16,133 nt of DNA from an uncultured Prevotellaceae bacterium. GTDB lineage: Bacteria > Bacteroidota > Bacteroidia > Bacteroidales > Bacteroidaceae. Where the stretch lies: contig CACXVS010000051.1 of the NCBI GenBank assembly GCA_902771155.1, forward strand, positions 1 to 16,133, read 5' to 3'. The stretch's first letter is position 1, and every line of letters begins with the position of its first letter. Shown piece after piece: positions 9,665-16,133 of this stretch. Under the pieces are notes generated by a model, which saw only the letters and a program-made list of their open reading frames with translations, was not told the origin of the DNA and searched no databases. The position numbers and the translations under genes were made by a program.

Positions 9665-12600
9665 ATGATACGTTTTTTTCAGACACCACAGAAAACTCAG
9701 GTGATTGCAACAGAGGTTGATCACCAGTTAAACGAACAGGAAATTAAAGAATTAAGTTGGCTTTACGGTGAGGCCACACTGCTTGATGATGACCAGATCG
9801 ATGGCTATTTCGTTGGACCACGCCGCGAGATGGTGACCCCTTGGTCAACCAATGCTGTAGAGATTACACAGAACATGGGTCTTACGGGCATCAGCCGTAT
9901 CGAGGAGTATTTCCCCGTTGACAGCAAGGATGCCGAATACGACGAGATGTTGCAGCGCATGTATAATGGTCTGAACCAGGATATCTTCACCATTAACATC
10001 AAGCCCGAGCCCATTAAGTATGTCGATAATCTGGAGGAATACAACGAGCAGGAAGGTCTTGCCCTCTCACCCGAGGAGATAGACTATCTGCACGGACTAG
10101 AGAAGCAGAACGGTCGTCCTTTGACCGATTCAGAGATCTTCGGTTTTGCACAGATCAATTCTGAGCACTGCCGTCATAAGATCTTCGGCGGCACCTTCAT
10201 CATCGACGGCAAGGAGATGGAAAGTTCACTCTTCGCCATGATCAAGAAGACCACGCAAGAGAACCCTAATAAGATTCTTTCTGCTTATAAGGATAATGTA
10301 GCTTTTGCACAAGGTCCTGTCGTTGAGCAGTTTGCCCCAAAGGATCAAAGCACCAGCGATTTCTTCCGGATCAAGGATATCGAGAGTGTAATCTCGCTAA
10401 AAGCCGAGACACACAACTTCCCCACAACCGTTGAGCCCTTCAACGGTGCAGCTACTGGTACGGGCGGTGAGATCCGTGACCGTATGGGTGGTGGCGTCGG
10501 TTCATGGCCGATTGCCGGTACGGCGGTGTATATGACAGCTTATCCCCGTCTGCACGATGACGAGGGGGCTACCCGCGACTGGGAGGATATTCTTCCTGTA
10601 CGCCAGTGGTTATACCAGACACCACAGCAGATTCTGACCAAGGCTTCAAATGGTGCCTCTGACTTCGGTAACAAATTCGGTCAGCCGCTGATCTGCGGTT
10701 CTGTACTGACCTTCGAGCATCAGGAGGGCAAAGAGAAGTACGCCTACGACAAAGTCATTATGCTGGCTGGTGGTGTGGGTTATGGCACCAAGCGTGACTG
10801 CTTGAAGAAGGAGCCTCAGAAGGGTAATAAGATTGTCGTGGTTGGTGGTGACAACTACCGCATTGGTCTGGGTGGTGGTTCTGTATCATCGGTTGATACG
10901 GGTCGCTATAGCAATGGTATCGAGTTGAACGCCGTTCAGCGTGCCAACCCTGAGATGCAGAAGCGTGCCTATAACCTGGTGCGTGCCCTTTGCGAGGAGG
11001 ATGTGAACCCTGTGGTTTCTATTCATGACCACGGTTCGGCCGGACACCTGAACTGCTTGTCAGAACTCGTTGAGGAGTGCGGTGGCGAGATTGATATGAC
11101 CAAACTGCCTATTGGTGATAAGACGCTTTCGAGCAAGGAGATTATCGCCAACGAGAGTCAGGAGCGTATGGGACTTCTCATCGATGAGAAGCACATCGAA
11201 CATGTACGTAAGATTGCCGAACGTGAGCGTGCCCCACTGTATGTAGTCGGAGAGACCACTGGTGATGCCCACTTCTCGTTCAAGCAGGGCGACGGCGTGA
11301 AGCCTTTCGATCTCGATGTGGCTCAGATGTTTGGCCACTCGCCCAAGACCATCATGAAAGATAATACTGTAGAGCGTCACTATGAGGACGTGACCTACAG
11401 TCAGGATAAGATCAATGAATATCTGGACCGAGTGCTCCAGCTGGAGGCTGTAGCTTGTAAGGACTGGTTGACTAATAAGGTGGACCGCTCTGTAACAGGT
11501 AAGATTGCCCGTCAGCAGTGCCAAGGTGAGATCCAGTTGCCTCTGAGCGACTGTGGTGTCGTAGCCCTCGACTATCGTGGTGTGAAGGGAATCGCCACTG
11601 CCTTAGGTCATGCTCCTCAGGCTGGTCTGGCTAATCCTGCTGCAGGTAGTGTTCTCTCTGTTGCCGAGGCTCTGACGAATATCGTCTGGGCACCATTGGC
11701 CGAGGGTATGGACTCACTGAGTCTCTCTGCCAACTGGATGTGGCCCTGTCGTTCTCAGGAGGGTGAAGATGCCCGATTGTATGCTGGTGTGAAGGCGCTC
11801 TCTGATTTCTGCTGCGACCTGCACATCAACGTACCCACAGGTAAAGACTCTCTGTCACTCTCTCAGCAGTATCCCAACGGCGAGAAGATTATCTCTCCAG
11901 GAACCGTGATTGTTTCTGCCGGTGGTGAGGTTTCAGATATAAAGAAGGTGGTATCACCTGTATTGGTAAACGATAAGAATGCCTCTCTCTATCATATCGA
12001 CTTCTCGTTCGACGAGCAGCGCCTGGGTGGTTCTGCCTTTGCCCAGAGCTTAGGTAAGGTGGGCGACGATGTGCCTACCGTGAAGAACGCGGAGTACTTT
12101 GCCGATGCCTTCATGGCTGTTCAGCAGATGATTGAGAAGGGTTGGATCATGGCTGGTCACGATATCTCTGCCGGTGGTCTCATCACTACCCTGCTCGAGA
12201 TGTGCTTCGCCAACCAGAAGGGCGGTTTGCACATCAACCTCCACGACATCTGCAAGGATGGTGATATCGTCAAGGCACTCTTCGCTGAGAACCCTGGTGT
12301 CGTAATCGAGGTGAGCGACGAGTACAAGCAGGAGTTCAAGGACTTCATGGAGGAACAGGGCGTGGGCTTCGCCAAGATTGGTTACCCTGTAGAGGATGCT
12401 CGCACCATTGTGGTAAAGGCTGGCGATTTTGAAAAAACCTTCGATATCGATACCCTGCGTGATACATGGTACAAGACTTCTTATCTGCTCGACCGCAAGC
12501 AGAGCTTCAACGGTAAGGCTGCCGAGCGTTTCGAGAACTACAAGAAGCAACCCATCGAGATGAAGTTTAACAAGGACTTCACTGGTAAGCTGGCACAATA

Positions 12601-13396
12601 TGGTATCTCTGCCGATCGTCGTGAGGCGTCTGGCATCAAGGCTGCCATCATCCGTGAAAAGGGTACCAATGGTGAGCGCGAAATGGCCTATTGCCTGTAT
12701 CTGGCAGGTTTCGACGTGAAGGATGTGATGATGACCGACCTGATTACCGGTCGTGAGACCCTCGAGGATATCAACCTGATTGTGTTCTGCGGCGGTTTCT
12801 CTAACTCCGACGTGCTTGGTTCTGCCAAGGGTTGGGCTGGCGCCTTCCTCTTCAACCCCAAGGCTAAAGAGGCCCTTGATAAGTTCTATGCTCGCAAGGA
12901 CACCTTGTCGCTGGGTATCTGCAACGGTTGTCAGTTGATGGTTGAACTCGGTCTCACTGGTGCTAAGGGTGCTAAGATGCTACACAACGACTCGCACAAA
13001 TTCGAGAGTGAGTTTATCTCACTGAGTATTCCTCAGAACAACAGCGTGATGTTCGGCTCACTGAGTGGCAACAAACTCGGTCTGTGGGTTGCCCACGGAG
13101 AAGGCAAGTTCTCGTTACCTGAGGCAGAGAGCAGTTACAACGTGATTGCCAAGTACAACTATGCAGGTTATCCTGCTAATCCCAACGGTTCTGACTACAA
13201 TGTGGCAGGTATTTGTTCTGAGGATGGTCGTCATCTGTGCATGATGCCTCACCTGGAGCGTGCCGTATTCCCTTGGCAGAACGCTTGGTATCCGGCAGAT
13301 CGTCGTCAAGACGAGGTAACCCCATGGATTGAAGCCTTTGTAAATGCTCGTAAGTGGGTAGAGACAGCCGCCCCCTCCAAAAGGAGGGGAGAATAG
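9665..13396 (+). CDS. purL: Phosphoribosylformylglycinamidine synthase, single-chain large form
   Basis: The enzyme turns FGAR, ATP and glutamine into FGAM in step four of de novo purine synthesis, in the cytoplasm. At 1243 aa it is the one-chain type with N-terminal, linker, two AIR-synthase-like ATP domains and a glutaminase domain. Visible markers are the linker segment LTDSEIFGFAQINSEHCRHKIF (about 157-178), AETHNFPTTVEPFNGAATGTGGE in the first ATP domain, GKDSLSLSQ in the second, and the class I amidotransferase triad: Cys1086 in GICNGCQ, His1196 and Glu1198 in PHLERAVFP. The C-terminus carries an unusual tail, AAPSKRRGE, encoded by a palindromic repeat rather than by the family's usual end. 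The gene lies 11 bp after the peptidase gene, has no visible promoter or purine riboswitch of its own, and is followed 9 bp later by a chromate transporter gene. Confidence 0.97.
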   Translation: MIRFFQTPQKTQVIATEVDHQLNEQEIKELSWLYGEATLLDDDQIDGYFVGPRREMVTPWSTNAVEITQNMGLTGISRIEEYFPVDSKDAEYDEMLQRMYNGLNQDIFTINIKPEPIKYVDNLEEYNEQEGLALSPEEIDYLHGLEKQNGRPLTDSEIFGFAQINSEHCRHKIFGGTFIIDGKEMESSLFAMIKKTTQENPNKILSAYKDNVAFAQGPVVEQFAPKDQSTSDFFRIKDIESVISLKAETHNFPTTVEPFNGAATGTGGEIRDRMGGGVGSWPIAGTAVYMTAYPRLHDDEGATRDWEDILPVRQWLYQTPQQILTKASNGASDFGNKFGQPLICGSVLTFEHQEGKEKYAYDKVIMLAGGVGYGTKRDCLKKEPQKGNKIVVVGGDNYRIGLGGGSVSSVDTGRYSNGIELNAVQRANPEMQKRAYNLVRALCEEDVNPVVSIHDHGSAGHLNCLSELVEECGGEIDMTKLPIGDKTLSSKEIIANESQERMGLLIDEKHIEHVRKIAERERAPLYVVGETTGDAHFSFKQGDGVKPFDLDVAQMFGHSPKTIMKDNTVERHYEDVTYSQDKINEYLDRVLQLEAVACKDWLTNKVDRSVTGKIARQQCQGEIQLPLSDCGVVALDYRGVKGIATALGHAPQAGLANPAAGSVLSVAEALTNIVWAPLAEGMDSLSLSANWMWPCRSQEGEDARLYAGVKALSDFCCDLHINVPTGKDSLSLSQQYPNGEKIISPGTVIVSAGGEVSDIKKVVSPVLVNDKNASLYHIDFSFDEQRLGGSAFAQSLGKVGDDVPTVKNAEYFADAFMAVQQMIEKGWIMAGHDISAGGLITTLLEMCFANQKGGLHINLHDICKDGDIVKALFAENPGVVIEVSDEYKQEFKDFMEEQGVGFAKIGYPVEDARTIVVKAGDFEKTFDIDTLRDTWYKTSYLLDRKQSFNGKAAERFENYKKQPIEMKFNKDFTGKLAQYGISADRREASGIKAAIIREKGTNGEREMAYCLYLAGFDVKDVMMTDLITGRETLEDINLIVFCGGFSNSDVLGSAKGWAGAFLFNPKAKEALDKFYARKDTLSLGICNGCQLMVELGLTGAKGAKMLHNDSHKFESEFISLSIPQNNSVMFGSLSGNKLGLWVAHGEGKFSLPEAESSYNVIAKYNYAGYPANPNGSDYNVAGICSEDGRHLCMMPHLERAVFPWQNAWYPADRRQDEVTPWIEAFVNARKWVETAAPSKRRGE

Positions 13397-13456
13397 ACTC
13401 CTGCTATGAATCAACAATTAGAAAAAGAATCGAAAGCTCCCCTCCCTTTGGAGGAG
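13372..13456. repeat. Palindromic inverted repeat spanning the purL-chromate transporter junction
   Basis: The left arm 13372-13391 (CCCCTCCAAAAGGAGGGGAG) matches the reverse complement of the right arm 13437-13456 at 18 of 20 positions, with 45 bases between them. The left arm is itself a perfect 7-bp stem with an AAAA loop (13372-13389), and the right arm a 5-bp stem with a CTTT loop (13441-13454). The element holds the last residues and stop of purL and the start plus first ~16 codons of the next gene. It resembles a REP- or MITE-like intergenic element; no transposase is present. Confidence 0.75.
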
Positions 13457-14020
13457 TTGTGGGAGGCTTTCAAGACATTCTTTAAGATTGGCATATTCAC
13501 CCTTGGGGGTGGATATGCCATGATACCTTTGATAGAGGAGGAAGTGGTGAACAGGAAGAAATGGGTGTCGAAGGACGAGATGCTCGACCTGATTGCCATT
13601 GCCCAGAGCTGTCCTGGGGTGTTTGCCATCAACATCGCTACCTTTGTCGGCTATAAACTGCACAAGACACGTGGCGCCATCTGCACAACACTTGGCACTG
13701 CATTGCCATCATTCCTCATCATCTTGGCGATTGCCATGTTTTTCAGTCAGTTTAAGGACAACCCTGTTGTTGCGGCCATCTTCCGAGGTATTCGTCCTGC
13801 TGTTGTAGCCCTGATTGCCGTACCTACGTTCCGTTTAGGTCAGCGTGCCAAACTGAATTGGTACACCATCTGGATTCCAGTCGTATGCGCTTTGCTCATC
13901 TGGGCTCTCGGCGTTTCACCTATTTATATTATTATTATAGCTGCTTTGGCCGGCTATCTCTACGGCAGGTTTGTTCAGGGAGACAAGGAGACAAGTAAAC
14001 AAGGAGTTCAAGACAAATGA
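13406..14020 (+). CDS. Chromate transporter family protein, first half of a two-gene pair
   Basis: This 204-aa membrane protein is one CHR domain of the short-chain ChrA type. The signature is FKIGIFTLGGGYAMIPLIEEEVV (32-54), with KKWVSKDEMLDLIAIAQSCPGVFAINIATFVGYK following (about 57-90), then hydrophobic segments around 101-118, 127-145 and 152-190. Pairs of such half-size proteins are thought to work together as an ion exporter in the inner membrane; chromate export is shown for some members, but the true substrate here is unknown. Its first ~16 residues (MNQQLEKESKAPLPLE) are not typical of the family and are partly encoded by the inverted repeat at 13372-13456. It follows purL by 9 bp and overlaps the second half by 4 bp (ATGA). 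Confidence 0.92.
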   Translation: MNQQLEKESKAPLPLEELWEAFKTFFKIGIFTLGGGYAMIPLIEEEVVNRKKWVSKDEMLDLIAIAQSCPGVFAINIATFVGYKLHKTRGAICTTLGTALPSFLIILAIAMFFSQFKDNPVVAAIFRGIRPAVVALIAVPTFRLGQRAKLNWYTIWIPVVCALLIWALGVSPIYIIIIAALAGYLYGRFVQGDKETSKQGVQDK

Positions 14021-14592
14021 TATATTTATCTCTTTTTATCACATTCTTCAAGATAGGCCTCTTTGGCTTTGGCGGAGGCTATGGTATGTTGTCACTCATC
14101 CAGCACGAGACGGTGGAGTCACACCACTGGCTCTCTACAGCCGAATTTACAGATATTGTTGCCATTTCCCAGATGACCCCCGGACCCATTGGCATCAACT
14201 CTGCCACCTATTGTGGCTACACCGCCATCCATAATGCCGGTTATGGACACTTGATGGCTGTGCTGGGTTCTACCACATCCACCTTTGCTTTGGTACTTCC
14301 CTCATTGATACTGATGATTCTGATTAGTCGTCTGTTCATGAAGTATATGAACACACCCTTGGTACAATCAGTCTTCAAGGGGCTTCGTCCAGCCGTTGTT
14401 GGTCTTCTGGCTGCTGCCACTCTGTTGCTCTGCAACAAGGAGAACTTCTCGACGCCCTACGAGAATCCCTGGCAGTTCTTTATCAGCTGCGCCTTGCTCA
14501 TCGCCACCGCCTTCGGCACTGGCTATCTCAAGATCAACCCCATCCGTATGATCTGCTACGCAGGCTTTGCCGGACTACTTCTGCTTTACTAA
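14017..14592 (+). CDS. Chromate transporter family protein, second half of a two-gene pair
   Basis: The 191-aa protein is the partner CHR domain. It opens directly with LFITFFKIGLFGFGGGYGMLSLIQHETVE, followed by HHWLSTAEFTDIVAISQMTPGPIGINSATYCGYT, the conserved PGP block that is SCPGV in the first subunit. Hydrophobic segments near 80-110, 120-137, 148-165 and the C-terminal end make it an inner-membrane protein. It lacks the odd N-terminal addition of its partner, which supports the view that the addition came from the repeat. Its start overlaps the first gene's stop as ATGA, so equal production of the two halves is likely. Its stop overlaps the stop of the convergent GH18 gene by 4 bp (CTAA), leaving no room for a dedicated terminator. 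Confidence 0.93.
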   Translation: MIYLSLFITFFKIGLFGFGGGYGMLSLIQHETVESHHWLSTAEFTDIVAISQMTPGPIGINSATYCGYTAIHNAGYGHLMAVLGSTTSTFALVLPSLILMILISRLFMKYMNTPLVQSVFKGLRPAVVGLLAAATLLLCNKENFSTPYENPWQFFISCALLIATAFGTGYLKINPIRMICYAGFAGLLLLY

Positions 14593-15608
14593 GGTGCCAA
14601 TAGCAGGCGATAAAGTGTCTGACTGAACTCATGCTGGGCATTATCGCTGGCATAATCCCAATACATGCCACCCCTCAAGTTGTGGTCGAGGATATACTGG
14701 CACTTAGCAGAAAGCGACTTCACGTTCTCATAGCCCCAAACAAACAAGCCCTCAGCATTGACGATATAAGGCACCTGACTATCCTCACTCCAACGTTGTT
14801 CATAGCCCTCAGGCAGAACGCCCGTCTTCAGGAATGCCTTTATGCCTTCATCCTCTCGATGACCCTTTCCATAGAAGGGTACACCCAGAACCAGCTTTTC
14901 TTTGGGCACACCAGCCTTCAGATGGGCTTCAACAGCTTTGTTCGATGTACAGTTGCCTGATATGTCAGAAGAATAGAGCGCAGCATGATGGGTGCTATCC
15001 CCTTCGTTCATGTCGTAAGCCATCACATTCACCATATCCAAATAGTCGATACAACTTCTGAAATCGATATACTGGGCATCGCTGACGGTAGCAGCCGTCA
15101 ACAGCTTTCCACTCCCGATAGACTTGCGCAGATCGTTCATCAGCAAAGTAAAGTTGGCAGTGTCATCGGGTGATGAAGAGATGCCTGCAGAGTTCTGCGT
15201 AGGATACTCCCAGTCGATATCAATCCCGTCAAGTCCATATTCTTCCACCACACGCTTGCAGTCAGTGGCAAACATCTCACGATTCTCTTTCGAGGCTGCC
15301 ATCTCACTGAAACGCCCACTACCCCATCCGCCTATCGACAGCAACACCTTCAACCTCGGATTCTGCTGCTTCAGACCCACCAACATCTTCAACCGTTCAG
15401 GATTGTCGATCCTGACCCCATTGAACGAGTCGCTCACATGTCCAAAGGCATAGTTAATATGAGTCATCACATGAGGATCAGGCACCTCATCAGTCCATGA
15501 GGTCACATAAGCTACAACCACTCTCGACGCTTTTTGGGCTTGAACCTGCAACCCACACATCAACCCCACCAACGCCAAAAGCCAGATACGGGAAACATAC
15601 TTTTTCAT
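14589..15608 (-). CDS. Secreted glycoside hydrolase family 18 (chitinase-like) protein
   Basis: The protein (339 aa from the Met at 15608) has a signal peptide ending VQAQ and then a single GH18 barrel. Strand three carries LLSIGGWGSG, strand four the catalytic motif DGIDIDWEYP with the acid Glu134, and later strands MAYDM and GGMYWDYASD, all expected for family 18. Members cleave beta-1,4-linked N-acetylglucosamine in chitin, peptidoglycan-related or glycoprotein glycans by substrate-assisted catalysis; which applies is unclear. There is no carbohydrate-binding module, no SusC/SusD pair and no lipobox, so it is probably periplasmic or secreted. In-frame ATGs at 15620 and 15614 are possible, but a -7 element at 15631-15638 leaves too short a leader for 15620. 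It is convergent with the chromate transporter genes. Confidence 0.9.
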   Translation of the reverse strand: MKKYVSRIWLLALVGLMCGLQVQAQKASRVVVAYVTSWTDEVPDPHVMTHINYAFGHVSDSFNGVRIDNPERLKMLVGLKQQNPRLKVLLSIGGWGSGRFSEMAASKENREMFATDCKRVVEEYGLDGIDIDWEYPTQNSAGISSSPDDTANFTLLMNDLRKSIGSGKLLTAATVSDAQYIDFRSCIDYLDMVNVMAYDMNEGDSTHHAALYSSDISGNCTSNKAVEAHLKAGVPKEKLVLGVPFYGKGHREDEGIKAFLKTGVLPEGYEQRWSEDSQVPYIVNAEGLFVWGYENVKSLSAKCQYILDHNLRGGMYWDYASDNAQHEFSQTLYRLLLAP

Positions 15609-15630
15609 CGCCATATACATTTAGTTTTTG

Positions 15631-15638
15631 CAAATATA
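15631..15638 (-). promoter_or_regulatory. -7 element for the GH18 gene
   Basis: Minus-strand TATATTTG fits TANNTTTG exactly and lies 22 bases upstream of the preferred start at 15608. No convincing -33 TTTG is seen at the expected distance. Confidence 0.5.
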
Positions 15639-15769
15639 CGGCTTTTCTTCCACATCCGCCACGTTTTCATCATATTTAACTACTCCCCCTGTCATTTACA
15701 TATCCAAGGCCATTGTTAAAATATCGTAAATATTCATCCATTGAAGCAGTCTTTTCATTGTTTTTGGGT

Positions 15770-15777
15770 TATATTTG
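15770..15777 (+). promoter_or_regulatory. -7 element for the last gene in the window
   Basis: TATATTTG fits TANNTTTG and ends 24 bases before the ATG at 15802. A clear -33 element is not visible. The rest of the ~190-bp region between this gene and the GH18 gene is A/T-rich with no other structure seen. Confidence 0.5.
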
Positions 15778-15801
15778 TAGAACATAATGAAAATTGAAGT
15801 T

Positions 15802-16133
15802 ATGAAAAAGGTAATTGCTTTAGCCGTTGTGGCTCTGATGGCCATCAATGTAAATGCTGCTCCAGAGCGAAAGATGCTGGAGGAAGGTAAGATGTGGGCT
15901 TATGTTTATCACCATTTTGAAGATAGTGAGTCTCAACATGGTGGCGACTATAAAGAAACCACCTGGTTGTCGTACTACTATCTGAAAGGCGACACAGTAA
16001 TCGACGGACGCCAGTATATGAAGATGTACAGGGATGACGAGCGTTATAACAAAGAGAAATATTACGGTGCTTTCCGCGAGGATGAAGAGGGACGTGTGTA
16101 TTTGTATTCCGAATACGACAAGAAGGATCTGAA
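15802..16133 (+). CDS. Secreted protein of unknown function, cut by the window end
   Basis: This frame is open to the last base (110 complete codons) and has no stop in the window. It begins with a clear signal peptide, MKKVIALAVVALMAINVNA, probably cut before APERK. The mature part is rich in Tyr, Asp, Glu and Lys: EEGKMWAYVYHH, then LKGDTVIDGRQYMKMYRDD and FREDEEGRVYLYSE. The 'W-Y ... GDTVI-G--Y-K-Y ... REDE-G-VYLY' layout resembles a family of secreted, often paralogous Prevotella/Bacteroides proteins I have seen annotated only as hypothetical; I do not know a function. An in-frame ATG at 15787 exists, but it would leave only a few bases of leader and spoil the signal peptide. It is divergent from the GH18 gene. 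Confidence 0.8.
   Translation, partial: MKKVIALAVVALMAINVNAAPERKMLEEGKMWAYVYHHFEDSESQHGGDYKETTWLSYYYLKGDTVIDGRQYMKMYRDDERYNKEKYYGAFREDEEGRVYLYSEYDKKDL

Noticed and set aside
11060..11524. 154-codon minus-strand frame inside purL
   Set aside because: Antisense shadow of PurL with no promoter and no recognisable domain.
12050..12598. 182-codon open frame on the minus strand inside purL
   Set aside because: It is antisense to a fully conserved region of PurL and shows no family features; it is a shadow of codon bias.
13372..13389. Hairpin at the end of purL as an intrinsic terminator
   Set aside because: The stem is strong but lies within coding sequence and lacks a following T-run; the next gene starts 17 bases later.
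14589..15608. GH18 gene as part of a polysaccharide utilisation locus
   Set aside because: No SusC/SusD, sulfatase, regulator or other glycosidase is seen nearby.

Overview
This 16.1 kb window looks chromosomal and comes from a Bacteroidales bacterium, most likely Prevotella or a relative (Segatella, Xylanibacter). Three things point there. Six intergenic sites match the Bacteroidetes -7 promoter element TANNTTTG, and leaders have no clear Shine-Dalgarno sequence. Several genes are typical of the group: a GGGtGRT protein with its Fe-S scaffold partner, a long RluA-type pseudouridine synthase, a single-chain PurL, a PagL-like barrel and paired short chromate transporters. G+C looks close to one half by eye; I did not compute it. 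I see no rRNA, tRNA, CRISPR array, transposase or phage gene.

Layout: (1) 5-1659, + strand: an RluA-family pseudouridine synthase and a small Dabb-domain protein, closed by a strong two-way terminator at 1665-1696. (2) 1717-3409, - strand: an Fe-S scaffold-like protein overlapping by 4 bp a GGGtGRT-family gene. The second gene is frameshifted by an exact 32-bp tandem duplication placed just before the motif that names the family. (3) 3611-4915, + strand: enolase, divergent from region 2. (4) 4910-6935, - strand: an OmpA-like lipoprotein followed by an overlapping PagL-like outer-membrane barrel. (5) 7056-14592, + strand: a tightly packed run of M1 metallopeptidase, purL and two chromate-transporter halves, with gaps of 11 bp and 9 bp and one 4-bp overlap. 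(6) 14589-15608, - strand: a secreted GH18 glycosidase. (7) 15802 to the window end, + strand: the first part of an unrecognised secreted protein.

The genes are mostly housekeeping (enolase in glycolysis, PurL in purine synthesis, RNA modification) mixed with cell-envelope functions (OmpA lipoprotein, lipid A deacylase-like barrel, secreted peptidase and glycosidase). I see no defence island or complete mobile element. The points most worth a second look are the 32-bp duplication that breaks the GGGtGRT gene; the poorly understood GGGtGRT/scaffold pair, with a 14-bp palindrome and a mini-ORF in its leader; a palindromic inverted repeat at the purL-chromate transporter junction that supplies the last residues of one protein and the first residues of the next; and a lysine-rich tail with a 6-residue period on the M1 peptidase.
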